A stretch of DNA of 64,000 bases from Oegoconia quadripuncta (taxonomy: Eukaryota > Arthropoda > Insecta > Lepidoptera > Autostichidae): assembly GCA_949316235.1 (NCBI GenBank), contig OX438747.1, positions 27,160,618 through 27,224,617 on the forward strand, given 5' to 3'. Positions 35,101 through 36,515 of this stretch are shown in pieces. Below the pieces are notes generated by a model. That model saw only the letters and a list, made by a program, of their open reading frames with translations. It was not told the DNA's origin and made no database searches. Position 1 is the first letter of the stretch; each line of letters begins with the position of its first letter. A program made the translations under genes and the position numbers.

Positions 35101-36253
35101 TTTTATAAAAAGTATACAACTAATATGAATATTTTTCGGAACAGGTCGAAATTACCAAGCGTGTTTACCATTCAGATAGTCACTCATTTTGTAATAGCCT
35201 TTTTTTGGTAATGTTGTTATTAATTAATTAATTAATTTATTTATTGCATATCACATGGTTTACAATAGATGTTAAACATAAAAGTGTACAAGCATGTGAC
35301 ACGCTGTAAGGGCACCGCAAAAGTATGAAAGAGAGCTTCTTATAATTAATTATATTCTCTTAACTTAACTTAAAAGAAATCTGACTTAAAGAAACCTAAT
35401 GTGAAGAAATTCCGTATCAAGCATATTTTATACTTAATACAAAATTATTTGTTTAGTTATGACGGGATCTTTATGTTTCTCAGTAAGATGAATGATATTC
35501 TCAGGTATAAGGTTATAAAAGCGTGTCCCATAAATGCTACCTTTGCTTTGTCTAAAGATAGGGGTGCTCAATTTGACCTTACCTTACCTTACATTTAGGT
35601 CACTATTTTTCGGAAATGCCAATAAAGTTTTTATCTAATTTTTTTAAATCTACAACGGGTTAGCATTTCACCTCAATCACACCTGATGTTAAGTGAAGAT
35701 GAGGTCGAACGTGGTAGCGTACTGACCCGGAAACCCCATTTTATTTGGGGGACTGGCTATCTTCTCTGACAACCGGAACACAACAATGCTATTGACATTG
35801 CTGTTTGGCGGCAGATTTAGATAAAGTGGTGGTAGCTAGCCAGGCGGACATTTAAAATGCCCTACCACCAACCAAACCGAGTACTTAAACATGTACCCCG
35901 CTGGGGATCGAACCAGCTACCTCCGATTCATAAACGCTATGTTGTTTACATTGAGCCACGGAGGCGGTTAAATACTGAGAAAAGAAATGAAATTATAAGA
36001 ATAAAAAATACTGCATAAAGAGAACCAACGAGTCGCATGGCGTCTCGTTACAAGGTTATAAAAGCGTGCCATATAAATGTTACCTTAGCTTTGTCTAAAG
36101 ATAGTGGATTATATCTCACATTTAGGTCACTATTTTTCGGAAATGCCCATAAAGTTCCTATCTATCTATAAAATAATACTCACTCCTATTATTTTGCGCA
36201 CGCGCCGCTACCAGCAGGGCGACGAGCACTAACCACCCCCCGCCTGCCTCCAT
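1269..36253 (-). CDS. klg: klingon-like IgSF cell adhesion protein (multi-exon, 3' end off window)
   Basis: The CDS joins nine exons, read on the minus strand: 36253-36184, 20839-20750, 19550-19423, 10739-10545, 9669-9528, 8376-8279, 6826-6705, 5105-4925 and 1436-1269. They give 1194 nt (398 codons) with no stop. Visible in the protein: signal peptide (residues 1-19, ending A-R-A before Q20); Ig1 (C48, W60, DAGDYVC with C103); Ig2 (C146, W158, C189); Ig3 (C232, W244, NYSC with C283); then an FNIII domain from about residue 303. N-glycosylation sequons lie at N162, N265, N280 and N344. Known from the family: Drosophila Klingon has three Ig domains, one FNIII domain and a GPI anchor, mediates homophilic adhesion, and acts in photoreceptor development and long-term memory. 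The motifs [15 protein letters not shown] and SYPPLDE match what I recall of klg-type proteins. The missing part should be the end of FNIII and the anchor signal. A paralogous Ig3-FNIII gene or a lachesin/neurotrimin-type annotation is the alternative. Confidence 0.72.
1620..1780 (+). mobile_element. LINE 3'-end fragment
   Basis: It contains CTGGAAGAAATCGCTTTTGG and GATAAGACCGCC followed by AT-rich DNA. This block recurs, diverged, at 8930-9050 and 59930 in opposite orientation. It lies in intron 8 of klg. No coding part survives. Confidence 0.45.
1980..2350 (-). mobile_element. non-LTR retrotransposon C-terminal fragment (CR1/jockey-like)
   Basis: The minus frame from about 2345 reads [12 protein letters not shown], then [20 protein letters not shown] and [33 protein letters not shown], stop near 2106. 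The NxVVxxWNxLPxxVVxAxSVNxFKxRLD block is the typical last segment of many LINE reverse transcriptases. It is 5'-truncated; the AT-rich 3' part runs to about 1980. Confidence 0.75.
2351..2820. other. intron 8 stretch without recognised content
   Basis: AT-rich with a slightly GC-richer patch (2570-2710). No exon, repeat partner or RNA gene was recognised. Confidence 0.4.
2821..3265 (+). repeat. 0.44-kb dispersed repeat, copy 1 (flanks klg exon 8)
   Basis: It starts with an A-run and ends GGAAATAAATGGTTTAAATA. It is nearly identical to 5505-5910 in the same orientation, apart from an extra segment of about 35 bp around 2985-3020 in this copy. Probably a young retroposon; family unknown. Confidence 0.75.
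3266..3640. other. intron 8 stretch, unique-looking, nothing recognised
   Basis: Moderate GC. All frames are interrupted and no partner was found in the window. Confidence 0.4.
3642..3790 (-). mobile_element. SINE-C body fragment
   Basis: It matches the body of the SINE-C family (CACCAATCATCTAGTCCCAA, then GATAAACATATATAAATATT). The tRNA-like head is missing. Confidence 0.7.
4021..4093 (-). mobile_element. SINE-C head (tRNA-like) fragment
   Basis: On the minus strand it reads a tRNA-like head with A box TGGTGTAGTGGATAG and B box GGTTCGAATCCCG. It lacks the middle of the head (CCCTGTCAGCGAAACC) and most of the body. Confidence 0.7.
4095..4175 (+). mobile_element. SINE-D fragment
   Basis: GACGTCCCCAACTTGCATTT followed by GGCCAGCGTGGCGGATTATG matches the 3' half of SINE-D copies at 23822 and 58464. 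Confidence 0.65.
4185..4211 (-). mobile_element. SINE-C head remnant split by a hAT-like MITE
   Basis: CAGGGTCACGATCCACCATA and CCAATCGGTCGTC are the head of SINE-C. The sequence continues after the MITE at 4877 as CGTCGTCATACAT. Confidence 0.55.
4212..4876. mobile_element. hAT-like MITE with TTCGAA-rich ends
   Basis: The ends are inverted: AAGGGCTTGGTATTCGAATA on the left and, read on minus, AAGGGCTCGTTATATTCGCC on the right. Many TTCGAA/GAATATTC motifs are clustered in both ends. Flanks GGTCGTC and CGTCGTC look like an imperfect 7-8 bp target duplication, as for hAT elements. No transposase frame is present. Confidence 0.6.
4925..5105 (-). CDS. klg: klg exon 8: end of Ig3 and start of FNIII
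   Basis: The 181-nt, very GC-rich exon completes S282 and reads [20 protein letters not shown] (second Ig3 cysteine C283), then GPARFTSPP and the first FNIII strands with [18 protein letters not shown]. The acceptor is TCGGTGCAG. The donor GTACCG is non-ideal but phase-consistent (phase 0). A LINE tail ends about 20 nt upstream of the acceptor. Confidence 0.85.
5125..5244 (-). mobile_element. LINE-a 3' tail beside klg exon 8 acceptor
   Basis: It matches the 3'UTR of the LINE-a family (ATGCTTTACTTTGTAGGTAC, then AAAATAGTCAGATTTTA, CAATTTTCCCC). Its end lies about 20 nt upstream of the exon 8 acceptor in transcript sense. Confidence 0.75.
5245..5489 (-). mobile_element. SINE-C, near full length
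   Basis: It is a nearly complete copy. On minus: GACGACCGATTGGTGTAGTG, B box GGTTCGAATCCCGCGAGGGG, body with TTTGGGACTAGATGATTGGT, ending in AT-rich TATTTATT. The tRNA-like head implies internal pol III promoter boxes. Confidence 0.85.
5505..5910 (+). repeat. 0.44-kb dispersed repeat, copy 2
   Basis: Same orientation and nearly the same sequence as 2821-3265, lacking about 35 bp. Together the two copies bracket klg exon 8. Confidence 0.75.
5930..6185 (-). mobile_element. LINE-a reverse transcriptase C-terminal fragment
   Basis: The minus frame reads [20 protein letters not shown], then [32 protein letters not shown]: the conserved end of the LINE-a ORF. It is cut off on both sides and joined directly to the dispersed repeat at 5910. 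Confidence 0.75.
6213..6311 (+). mobile_element. SINE-B head fragment
   Basis: CCGACGACCTGTTAGAAACT through B box GGTTCGAATCCCGCTAGGGG and TATGATGAATACAGACATGT. A short deletion removes the A box. It ends where SINE-A begins. Confidence 0.75.
6313..6655 (+). mobile_element. SINE-A, full length
   Basis: A complete copy with head GCCTCCGTGGCTCAATGTAA, B box GGTTCGATCCCCAGC, body GTCCGCCTGGCTAGCTACCA, CAGTCCCCCAAATGTGTTGG, and an A-run tail at 6638-6655. The head resembles a tRNA with a possible ACG anticodon loop; that parentage is a guess. Confidence 0.88.
6705..6826 (-). CDS. klg: klg exon 7: middle of Ig3
   Basis: The 122-nt exon reads [20 protein letters not shown], then [20 protein letters not shown]. 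It holds the Ig3 tryptophan W244 and the DxGxY signature. The acceptor is CTGGTTTTCAG, the donor GTACGG, exit phase 2. C243, next to the core tryptophan, is an extra cysteine beyond the canonical pair. Confidence 0.88.
6950..7640 (+). mobile_element. LINE-a 3' ends, overlapping or tandem fragments
   Basis: At least two 3' portions follow each other: 6950-7075 with 7235-7330, and 7331-7640. Each has TTTTTAAAAGAGCAACC, GTTTCTTGCTTGTTCTTCTC and an end of the type AATAAAGCATTTTTGATTTG. No coding part longer than a few codons survives. Confidence 0.7.
7645..7907 (-). mobile_element. SINE-B, near full length
   Basis: On minus: GACGACCCGTTTGGTGTAGT through the tRNA-like head, TATGTTTGTGTGATGAATAC, body ending GGACATTTATTATTATTAT. 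A small deletion removes part of the B box. Confidence 0.8.
8067..8240. repeat. (GT)n microsatellite next to klg exon 6 donor
   Basis: About 170 bp of (TG)n interrupted by TGAGTGTGTTTGTGTGTGCG blocks that themselves repeat three times. In the klg transcript it reads (CA)n and begins about 38 nt after the exon 6 donor. Long apparent ORFs here are repeat artefacts. Confidence 0.95.
8279..8376 (-). CDS. klg: klg exon 6: start of Ig3
   Basis: The 98-nt exon completes a split codon (Phe209) and reads [20 protein letters not shown], then [12 protein letters not shown] with the first Ig3 cysteine (C232). The acceptor is AAATTCCAG, the donor GTGAGG, exit phase 0. A long (CA)n tract (transcript sense) starts about 38 nt after the donor. 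Confidence 0.87.
8620..8900 (+). mobile_element. LINE-b C-terminal and 3' end fragment
   Basis: It encodes, with frame breaks, the RT end also seen at 52841-53290 (CCTGTGGAACGGACTTCCGG is TLWNGLPAA) and ends CGCATGCTCGTTTGCCGCCC followed by ATATAAAAAAA. Confidence 0.8.
8930..9050 (-). mobile_element. LINE 3'-end fragment
   Basis: GCGACCTTATCACTAAAAGC and GATCTTTTCCAGGCACTCTT is the reverse of the block at 1620-1780. Confidence 0.4.
9160..9350 (-). mobile_element. probable LINE 3' tail with GAAA-rich end
   Basis: An AGAAAGAAAGAAACTGTTTA start followed by TTCGCCACTTCGACATA looks like the 3' end of a non-LTR element in reverse. No coding remnant. Low support. Confidence 0.3.
9528..9669 (-). 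CDS. klg: klg exon 5: end of Ig2
   Basis: The 142-nt exon begins [20 protein letters not shown], with an N-glycosylation sequon at N162, then [14 protein letters not shown] with the second Ig2 cysteine (C189). The acceptor is TGCATTCCAG, the donor GTAAGT, exit phase 1. Confidence 0.9.
9740..10530. repeat. minisatellite with 17-18 bp unit and 70-bp higher-order unit
   Basis: The array fills almost all of klg intron 4. The basic unit is GGGTAATTATGGGTCAT (17-18 bp). From 10061 on, four variants form a 70-bp higher-order unit seen five times (10061, 10130, 10320, 10390, 10459 approximately). A longer block containing GAGTCATTGGCTAGTAGTTA occurs near 9950 and again near 10210. The array stops about 15 nt from the exon 4 donor. 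Confidence 0.93.
9771..9824 (-). mobile_element. LINE-b 3' tip inserted in the minisatellite
   Basis: A T-run followed by ATATGAGAGGGCGGCAAACG and AGCATGCGGGTCACCTG is the extreme 3' end of LINE-b in reverse, with minisatellite sequence on both sides. Confidence 0.75.
10545..10739 (-). CDS. klg: klg exon 4: end of Ig1 and start of Ig2
   Basis: The 195-nt exon opens [20 protein letters not shown], the conserved end of Ig1, followed by VPPSV and the Ig2 start with C146 and W158, ending TWHKL. The acceptor is TTGGCAG, the donor GTTAGT, phase 0 to 0. It is strikingly GC-rich in the Ig2 part, unlike the surrounding intron, and is followed almost at once by the minisatellite of intron 4. Confidence 0.9.
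10846..11488 (-). mobile_element. MITE-N copy 1, split by SINE-A
   Basis: It starts GGCCCGTATTTAATAAATCA and ends GAATGGTTTATAAATAC, both versions of the MITE-N terminal repeat. Internal sequence (CGCCTCAGCGGCGAATGAAT type) matches the other copies. SINE-A (10957-11284) sits inside. Confidence 0.8.
10957..11284 (+). mobile_element. SINE-A, full length, inside MITE-N
   Basis: The head AACCGCCTCCGTGGCTCAAT, a head deletion of about 10 bp, B-box region GGGTTTGATGCCCAGCGGGG, full body, and the end GTGCATAAAAAAAAA. It is younger than the MITE it interrupts. Confidence 0.88.
11517..11711 (-). mobile_element. LINE C-terminal fragment with zinc-knuckle motif (3' part)
   Basis: The minus frame reads [37 protein letters not shown] and ends [13 protein letters not shown], stop. 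The C-x2-C-x8-H spacing and ELGW ending are typical of lepidopteran LINE ORF2 C-termini. The last knuckle cysteine is Y here. The frame continues at 13769 across a MITE-N insertion. Confidence 0.78.
11712..11795 (+). mobile_element. MITE-N copy 2, left part
   Basis: It begins GGCCCGTATTAATAAGCCAT and stops after CGTGTTGA, exactly where 11796-13494 is inserted. It resumes at 13495. The outer flanks TA/TA inside the LINE look like its target duplication. Confidence 0.8.
11794..12490. repeat. near-perfect long inverted repeat (320-bp arms, 57-bp spacer)
   Basis: The left arm 11794-12113 and right arm 12171-12490 pair without a gap (every pair sums to 24284). By eye I find a single mismatch in 320, near 12097. 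The arms start GATCCCATCAAAAACAATAC and end ACTTGGCCATCGC. Each arm also holds a 16-bp palindrome GACCACGATCGTGGTC (11950-11965, 12319-12334). The spacer contains two near-identical 26-bp direct repeats (ATTGAATTTACAYGTSTTTT...). There is no coding potential. In a klg pre-mRNA it would fold into a very long hairpin. Origin: fold-back element or recent inverted duplication. Confidence 0.95.
12491..13021 (-). mobile_element. Helitron-like segment with CpG-rich, TATA-containing block
   Basis: On minus it begins at 13021 with TCCCATATAAATATAGGCGC and ATGGTAGTGCCCCTCC, AAATCGAGCAAAAAA, resembling the start of the neighbouring element at 13494. The stretch 12700-12860 is unusually GC- and CpG-rich and is followed by TATATAATTATA (12859-12870). 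It may be a captured promoter or a mobile-element promoter. No ORF. Confidence 0.4.
13022..13494 (-). mobile_element. Helitron-like non-autonomous element
   Basis: On minus it starts TCTGGGGGCACGG, containing a perfect 20-bp palindrome (13472-13491), and ends GCGAAGCCGCGGGTTTAAGC followed by CTAG at 13022-13025. TC at the start, CTAG at the end and insertion between A and T fit Helitrons. No helicase frame. Confidence 0.55.
13495..13768 (+). mobile_element. MITE-N copy 2, right part
   Basis: It resumes TTAATAAACCGAACTTGAGA, passes TTCATTCGCCGCTGAGGCGA and ends GGTTTATTAATACGGGCCC, the inverted terminal repeat. Confidence 0.82.
13769..13875 (-). mobile_element. LINE C-terminal fragment (5' part, split by MITE-N)
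   Basis: The minus frame reads [20 protein letters not shown] and HYDKHLFNI and joins in frame to SVTDSPLC at 11711 once the MITE and one TA are removed. Confidence 0.65.
14040..14136 (+). mobile_element. Helitron-like (HL family) fragment, left part
   Basis: CCCAATAAAGTGAGTAGTTC and CGGCGGGATAATAAAATTTC belong to the HL family. The copy continues at 14551 after an insertion. Confidence 0.6.
14137..14550 (+). repeat. dispersed repeat E, flanked by AAGTTATT duplication
   Basis: The 414-bp insert starts CAGGCTTTTTGGCGGGATCT and ends in GAAGAAGAAG. AAGTTATT flanks it at 14129-14136 and 14551-14558. It shares long blocks with 18775-19145 (GTGAAGGGAAGTGTAAATTA, CATTCTGCCACTTTACTGA) and a short one at 4430-4490. 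No ORF; class unknown. Confidence 0.65.
14551..14592 (+). mobile_element. Helitron-like (HL family) right end
   Basis: AAGTTATTTCACGCAGGCGA and AGCCGCGGCCGGAAAGCTAG is the 3' end of the HL copy interrupted at 14136. Confidence 0.65.
14593..15234. other. intron 3 stretch, nothing recognised
   Basis: AT-rich, interrupted in all frames, no partner found in the window. Confidence 0.4.
15235..15703 (+). mobile_element. LINE-a 3' region, split by an HL element
   Basis: Left part 15235-15350 (ACTATTTAGATGATAATCAT) and right part 15575-15703 (TTTTTAAAAGAGCAACCTCT, CTTGTTCTTCTCAGGGGAAA) surround the HL copy at 15352-15556. Confidence 0.7.
15352..15556 (+). mobile_element. Helitron-like (HL family) copy
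   Basis: It contains AATTTGGATGGTTGTTTCAA, GAAACGGATGACCG and ends GCGAAGCCGCCGACGGAAAG CTAGT. It is nested in LINE-a. Confidence 0.65.
15704..15951 (-). mobile_element. LINE-b 3' end
   Basis: T-run, ATATGAGAGGGCGGCAAACG, then the reversed RT end (GGAAGTCCGTTCCACAGGGT). The coding part is degraded by small changes. Confidence 0.82.
15955..16110 (+). mobile_element. LINE 3' tail fragment with snap-back hairpin
   Basis: GTAGTCGCTTTTTACGACAC and CCACGGGATGAGAAAGGG is a familiar LINE tail. A perfect hairpin (GAAAGGGTTAGTT at 16055-16067 and its complement 16072-16084, loop 4) follows. Confidence 0.45.
16111..16552. other. intron 3 stretch, nothing recognised
   Basis: AT-rich; no repeat partner, exon or RNA gene seen. 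Confidence 0.35.
16553..16772 (+). mobile_element. Helitron-like (HL family), full copy
   Basis: It runs from ATTATAAATGCGAAAGTTTG through CCGATTTGGATGAAATTAGG and ATCCCGATAAAGTGAGTAGT to CCACGCAGGCGAAGCCGCGG and ATCTAGT. Short element with GC-rich 3' hairpin and CTAG end, as in lepidopteran Helitron-like (Lep1-type) repeats; family name not verified. Confidence 0.7.
17005..17435 (+). mobile_element. mariner-type MITE-M, full copy
   Basis: Inverted ends: TTGGATCTTTACCTATGAAA on the left; TTAGGTCCTTTCCTATGAAA read on minus at the right. TA lies outside both ends. The ends resemble mariner (cecropia-type) terminal repeats. About 430 bp, non-coding. Confidence 0.75.
17436..18479. other. intron 3 stretch, unique-looking
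   Basis: About 1 kb with mixed composition. Short ORFs (17955-18161 plus, 18242-18424 minus) have no recognisable features. It may contain old mobile-element remnants that I cannot identify. Confidence 0.35.
18480..18662 (-). mobile_element. SINE-A, body fragment
   Basis: CTCAATCACATCTGATGTTA through GGCGGACATTTAAAATGCCC; head and tail missing, with internal deletion of the CCCCAACACATTTGGGGGAC part. Confidence 0.8.
18775..19145 (+). repeat. dispersed repeat E, second copy
   Basis: It shares TTTTGAAGTTTAA, GTGAAGGGAAGTGTAAATTA and CATTCTGCCACTTTACTGA with 14137-14550. MITE-N copy 3 is inserted at its right side, after which GAAGAAATAAGACATGGCTG continues up to the exon 3 donor. Confidence 0.6.
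19151..19366 (-). mobile_element. MITE-N copy 3, truncated
   Basis: TCAGCTGAGATCACTTCTGA to GGTTTATTAATACGGGCC; one terminal repeat is missing. It ends 57 bp from the klg exon 3 donor. Confidence 0.8.
19423..19550 (-). CDS. klg: klg exon 3: middle of Ig1
   Basis: The 128-nt exon reads [20 protein letters not shown], then [23 protein letters not shown]. It contains the Ig1 tryptophan (W60). The acceptor is TTTATCAG and the donor GTAATA (weak beyond GTAA). It exits in phase 0. Confidence 0.88.
19634..20009. mobile_element. MITE-T copy 1 with about 75-bp inverted ends
   Basis: Left end GCGCCTAACAAAATTAACCC; right end on minus GGGTCTAACAAAATTAACCC. Complementarity continues for about 75 bp to ATTCATTAAAAAA. 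ATA/TATA at both borders suggests a TATA-like target. The middle (GCCAAAGGGGGTGGCGGGGA) matches 34464-34907. It lies in klg intron 2. Confidence 0.85.
20010..20749. other. klg intron 2 remainder, AT-rich
   Basis: It includes a patch CTCTCGCTTTGCTCGCTCGG near 20280 and a short CCTAACCTAACC run at 20331. Nothing else recognised. Confidence 0.35.
20750..20839 (-). CDS. klg: klg exon 2: first half of Ig1
   Basis: This 90-nt exon has acceptor GTGTTTTCAG ending at 20840 and donor GTAAGT from 20749. It reads [20 protein letters not shown] and on through [10 protein letters not shown], containing the first Ig1 cysteine (C48). It enters in phase 1 and leaves in phase 1, fitting exons 1 and 3. Fragments of a LINE tail begin within about 90 nt of the acceptor. 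Confidence 0.85.
20925..21345 (+). mobile_element. LINE-a C-terminal region and 3' end, near klg exon 2
   Basis: Sequence shared with 28005-28480: GATATAAAAATAAACTTGCT, CACAAAGTCACTAAGTAATT, TTTCTGACTATCTGGATGAT, TTTAAAAGAGCAACCCTTGA. It starts within about 90 nt of the exon 2 acceptor, on the opposite strand to klg. Confidence 0.78.
21346..22045. other. intron 1 stretch with a LINE tail at 21525-21660
   Basis: 21525-21660 (minus) carries AACACTTTATTGCATATATA and AAGGCGAGCTTATCTCTGTA, AGAGATTTCTTCCAGCAAAC, a LINE 3' end also at 62925-63025. The rest is AT-rich with no recognised content. Confidence 0.45.
22046..22235 (-). mobile_element. SINE-A, head half
   Basis: AACAATGCTATTAACATTGC to GAGCCACGGAGGCGGTT; 3' half missing. 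Confidence 0.82.
22460..23076 (-). mobile_element. SINE-C split by a LINE-a 3' end
   Basis: The body 22460-22611 (CCAATCATCTAGTCCCAAAC) and head 22988-23076 (CGCGGGATTCGAACCCGTAA, CCAATCGGTCGTC) are one SINE-C. Between them lies the LINE-a insert. Confidence 0.8.
22612..22987 (+). mobile_element. LINE-a 3' end inserted in SINE-C
   Basis: AATAAGGCTTTTATAATAAG, ATCACTGACTATTTGAATGA, TTTAAAAGAGCAACCCTAGA, ending ATATTTTGATTTGATTTAGT. It contains a local GCTAATAATTTCTTCAATAA duplication. Confidence 0.75.
23077..23450. other. intron 1 stretch, nothing recognised
   Basis: AT-rich, no partner in the window. Confidence 0.35.
23451..24035 (+). mobile_element. SINE-D, split by SINE-B
   Basis: Left part 23451-23538 (GCGATTAAGCGGTCTCCCAA, GCAATTCCCAGGCTGGCCAT) and right part 23817-24035 (CCGACTGCTCTTAAGCGGTG, TTGGGCCAGCGTGGTGGACT, CTGCAGTGGGATGTTTACGG, GATGATGA). 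A tRNA-headed element with a LINE-like GATGATG end. Confidence 0.75.
23539..23816 (+). mobile_element. SINE-B with exact 9-bp target duplication
   Basis: Full-length SINE-B, head TGACGACCTGTTTGGTGTAT, B box GGTTCGAATCCCGTTAGGGT, tail TTATTATTTATTTATTT. ATTGCCGAT flanks it at 23530-23538 and 23817-23825. Confidence 0.9.
24200..24629 (+). mobile_element. LINE-a C-terminus and 3' end
   Basis: GTTCCAGTTGGTATAATCTT, ATATCAGACTATTTAGATGA, TTTTTAAAAGAGGAACTCCT, ending AAATAAAGCATTTATGACTT. 5'-truncated. Confidence 0.78.
24632..25248 (+). pseudogene. LINE-c reverse transcriptase C-terminus, frameshifted
   Basis: The frame from 24640 gives [20 protein letters not shown] and [20 protein letters not shown], the usual segment after the RT domain. 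After a shift near 24855 the frame reads [20 protein letters not shown], then [20 protein letters not shown]. It ends ATCAGGTAAGATTGTGGTCA and an A-run. It lies convergent to, and about 340 bp from, the nested 721-aa gene. Confidence 0.85.
25249..25589. other. 3' flank of the nested gene
   Basis: AT-rich. No AATAAA was seen on the minus strand; no repeat recognised. Confidence 0.4.
25590..27755 (-). CDS. uncharacterised 721-aa protein, intronless gene nested in klg intron 1
   Basis: I do not recognise this protein. It is an uninterrupted 721-codon frame in AT-rich DNA, starting [20 protein letters not shown] with a strong start context (AAAATGG). There is no signal peptide or obvious membrane segment. 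Three parts can be seen: an N-terminal region (about 1-105) that looks folded; an acidic, Asn/Ser/Glu-rich, probably disordered stretch (about 106-395); and a C-terminal, helix-rich, Lys-rich half (about 396-695) with [15 protein letters not shown] and [20 protein letters not shown]. It ends in an acidic STEEEDY tail. A possible acceptor, ACTCATTACAG, lies 7 nt before the ATG, so a noncoding 5' exon is possible. No AATAAA was seen within about 340 nt downstream. It lies on the same strand as klg and inside its intron. It may be a retrogene, a domesticated mobile-element gene, or a copy of a gag- or nucleocapsid-like gene; none of these is shown. Confidence 0.75.
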   Translation of the reverse strand: MATNPKNVKADDQDYQWSNEICEDIANEDQFPTSVKDIDVQKVIINRFFEHYLGAKTPKGLSVTDLTFSVISIMPLHADTEEFIWDDTHYDDNGALFLVTPESKKESGPASGQGDAAESNAKTDNHDQLLLENKGFNNDDEVENETTSDMKPKQILPNVDEPQNQTYSAVSKNFEKSTTNLNVMHDVIETHNIPFSKNENELMNESKYLRSRYDNSDQPSTENSLEIQLNSNLNKTHELTINKSTPEIYSICFPNASRQEQNSDNESESEIVFPNVNELNEPSYVRYNKELLINDLQFPKDIPDTKVDGNQQHIQSDVTVDIDIDSKIHLDLGVEKRLDVESEIGSAESESTKDNVVNPDDKNVTETKAKKPRLEPTKYVGVYDEYDIKWFQRLEKPNEAPTKISTSAYGPVENAAFITTCHKLFNEWETNPRARIILKYFFGVIALTLMRGVTKSYRHIINTFSSKKYLTIFNQLKEFKDGTFKYSIPHKRCIKSSYGTFKKRNDVTSIMFAKIVINSNNIDDEIEECTALNQSNPYNINVFKFAVLAHTANFGLNLITMLQRLEKFCVLDMLYKETKCDDTIESWRRMKRFIDKYMKNDSEERTHYWASIIDADVFRNICCINNYPLSVIFAVFIESMYDDEDIWKSIWVEKGKDQGLENLKERGFEMLLKYKIHRNKMNHGSNLKESSIKFKPGGNVAQKFQRQISDGTNSSTEEEDY
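27756..28004. other. 5' flank of the nested gene
   Basis: AT-rich. On minus, CGTATTACTCATTACAG ends 7 nt before the ATG and could be an acceptor; no clear donor or TATA box seen. If transcription starts here, the promoter is confined to about 250 bp before LINE-a sequence begins. Confidence 0.4.
28005..28480 (-). mobile_element. LINE-a C-terminus and 3' end
   Basis: ATCAAAATCAAAAATGTTTT tail, CCCCAGAGAAGAACGAGCAA, ATCCAGATAGTCAGAAATTT, and further the reversed coding part up to about 28480. It lies upstream of the nested gene, same strand. Confidence 0.8.
28583..28682 (+). mobile_element. SINE-C body fragment
   Basis: ATAAATATTTATGTATGTTA, TCCGTTATCTAGTAGCCATA, TTTGGGACTAGATTATTGGT. The preceding AAAGCCGAGTGGTTCAAGCG looks like a different tRNA-like head (tRNA-Ser/Leu style) fused to it. 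Confidence 0.6.
28890..29660. mobile_element. element with imperfect inverted ends (about 60 bp)
   Basis: Left: TAGAATAAAAATTTTTCAAA and TAGCTTGCTTTAGATATAGG. Right, on minus: TAGAATAAAAATGTTTTCTC and TAGCTTGCTTTAGGTATAGT. Between them lies a GATAGATAGATAGATAAAGC LINE-like tail (29040-29160). Probably a non-autonomous DNA transposon. Confidence 0.5.
29930..30130 (-). pseudogene. retroelement G C-terminal remnant
   Basis: The minus frame ends [25 protein letters not shown], the same block as GDVRAGAYFAQ...IQRDNSAS at 50100-50160. Heavily decayed. Confidence 0.5.
30131..30944. other. intron 1 stretch, nothing recognised
   Basis: Unique-looking; no exon or repeat assigned. Confidence 0.35.
30945..30984 (+). 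mobile_element. SINE-D end fragment
   Basis: TTATGGCCCATACTCCCTCA and TATACGAGGAAAGGCCTA match SINE-D. Confidence 0.6.
30990..31316 (-). mobile_element. SINE-A, full length
   Basis: TTTTTTTATGCACAACGGGT to GAGCCACGGAGGCGGTT; all parts present. Confidence 0.88.
31560..32110 (-). pseudogene. retroelement G, longer C-terminal remnant
   Basis: On minus, pieces read [60 protein letters not shown], then [20 protein letters not shown]. This conserved C-terminus (HxAIND, PWxxG, VWDATxxDTLAPSH, IQRxNAASVLG) is known from metazoan retroelement proteins; the clade is not assigned. Several stops and shifts. Confidence 0.65.
32150..32500 (+). pseudogene. LINE C-terminal remnant (RTE/BovB-like ending)
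   Basis: Broken plus frames give [55 protein letters not shown]. The FGH-RPRRxxxD-WRxLxRQ style ending marks a LINE endonuclease-RT protein. Many stops. Confidence 0.6.
32501..32872. other. intron 1 stretch, nothing recognised
   Basis: AT-rich; no assignment. Confidence 0.3.
32873..34027. mobile_element. 1.15-kb element with about 70-bp inverted ends, containing retroelement G
   Basis: The ends share AAGTATTTCTCCCAGGGGAA and ATAGATTTCCATTCAT in opposite orientation (32900-32940 and 33955-34000). Inside are a GATCTATCTATATC LINE-like tail (about 33360) and retroelement G at 33669-33880. Confidence 0.55.
33669..33880 (-). pseudogene. retroelement G C-terminus, inverted duplicate of 50040-50250
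   Basis: GAAAAAATACGCAGTCCAAC, CAGCTGCTGAGCAAAGTAGG and CCAGAGGAGTGGACCAGTCT are close reverse complements of 50040-50250, including the non-coding 3' part. Confidence 0.85.
34028..34463. other. intron 1 stretch with LINE tail at 34040-34100
   Basis: AAGTGTCGTTTATTTGACCC at 34050 resembles a LINE 3' end in reverse. Rest not recognised. Confidence 0.3.
34464..34907. mobile_element. MITE-T copy 2
   Basis: Left TATAGGGTCTAACAATTAAA; right GTTTGTCGGGTTAATTTTGT TAGACC. The interior (GACTTACTTCATTTCCATTG, GGGGGTGGCGGGGCACAGGA) matches copy 1. Its left inverted end is partly deleted. Confidence 0.82.
34908..35651. other. intron 1 stretch with repeat pieces
   Basis: 35215-35330 looks like a LINE 3' tail in reverse (AATTTATTTATTGCATATCA). 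35505-35630 is a direct repeat of 36045-36165. No exon. Confidence 0.4.
35652..35969 (-). mobile_element. SINE-A, full length
   Basis: ACAACGGGTTAGCATTTCAC to GAGCCACGGAGGCGGTT. It lies between two copies of a 0.12-kb direct repeat. Confidence 0.87.
36045..36165. repeat. 0.12-kb direct repeat next to klg exon 1 donor
   Basis: AAGGTTATAAAAGCGTGCCA, TAGCTTTGTCTAAAGATAGT, GGTCACTATTTTTCGGAAAT repeats 35505-35630. It ends 18 nt from the exon 1 donor side. Confidence 0.7.
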
Positions 36254-36291
36254 CTCTGCGATCACCCCCCTCTACACCCCGACAACATCAT
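36184..36291 (-). CDS. klg: klg exon 1: 5'UTR part, start codon and signal peptide
   Basis: The coding part is 36253-36184 (70 nt), encoding [20 protein letters not shown] and three more residues. This is a short N-region, a hydrophobic core and an ARA cleavage site. The donor GTGAGT follows at 36183, leaving phase 1. Upstream, TTTTCCTTGTCCACAG ends at 36292 and looks like a splice acceptor, so 36254-36291 is probably 5'UTR and at least one noncoding exon would lie further right. That 38-nt leader opens with ATGATG, which starts a 9-codon upstream ORF ending in TGA at 36262. The chosen ATG is the first one in frame with the Ig domains. Confidence 0.75.
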
Positions 36292-36515
36292 CTGTGGACA
36301 AGGAAAATTGGTACATTAGAAAATACATTTAATTGGTTACTAAAATAATGACTTAACGCGAGCGTTGCTGGCGACGGGGACGGTGCTAACCTCTCGATAA
36401 GCTCGGAAAATTGCTTTATTATGTCAAGACTAAATGACGACATAAGTCAAAGCTGTAGCGATAGGAATGCACTGCATGTCCTTATCATTGCTTTACGATA
36501 TGACAGCGCGCGCAT

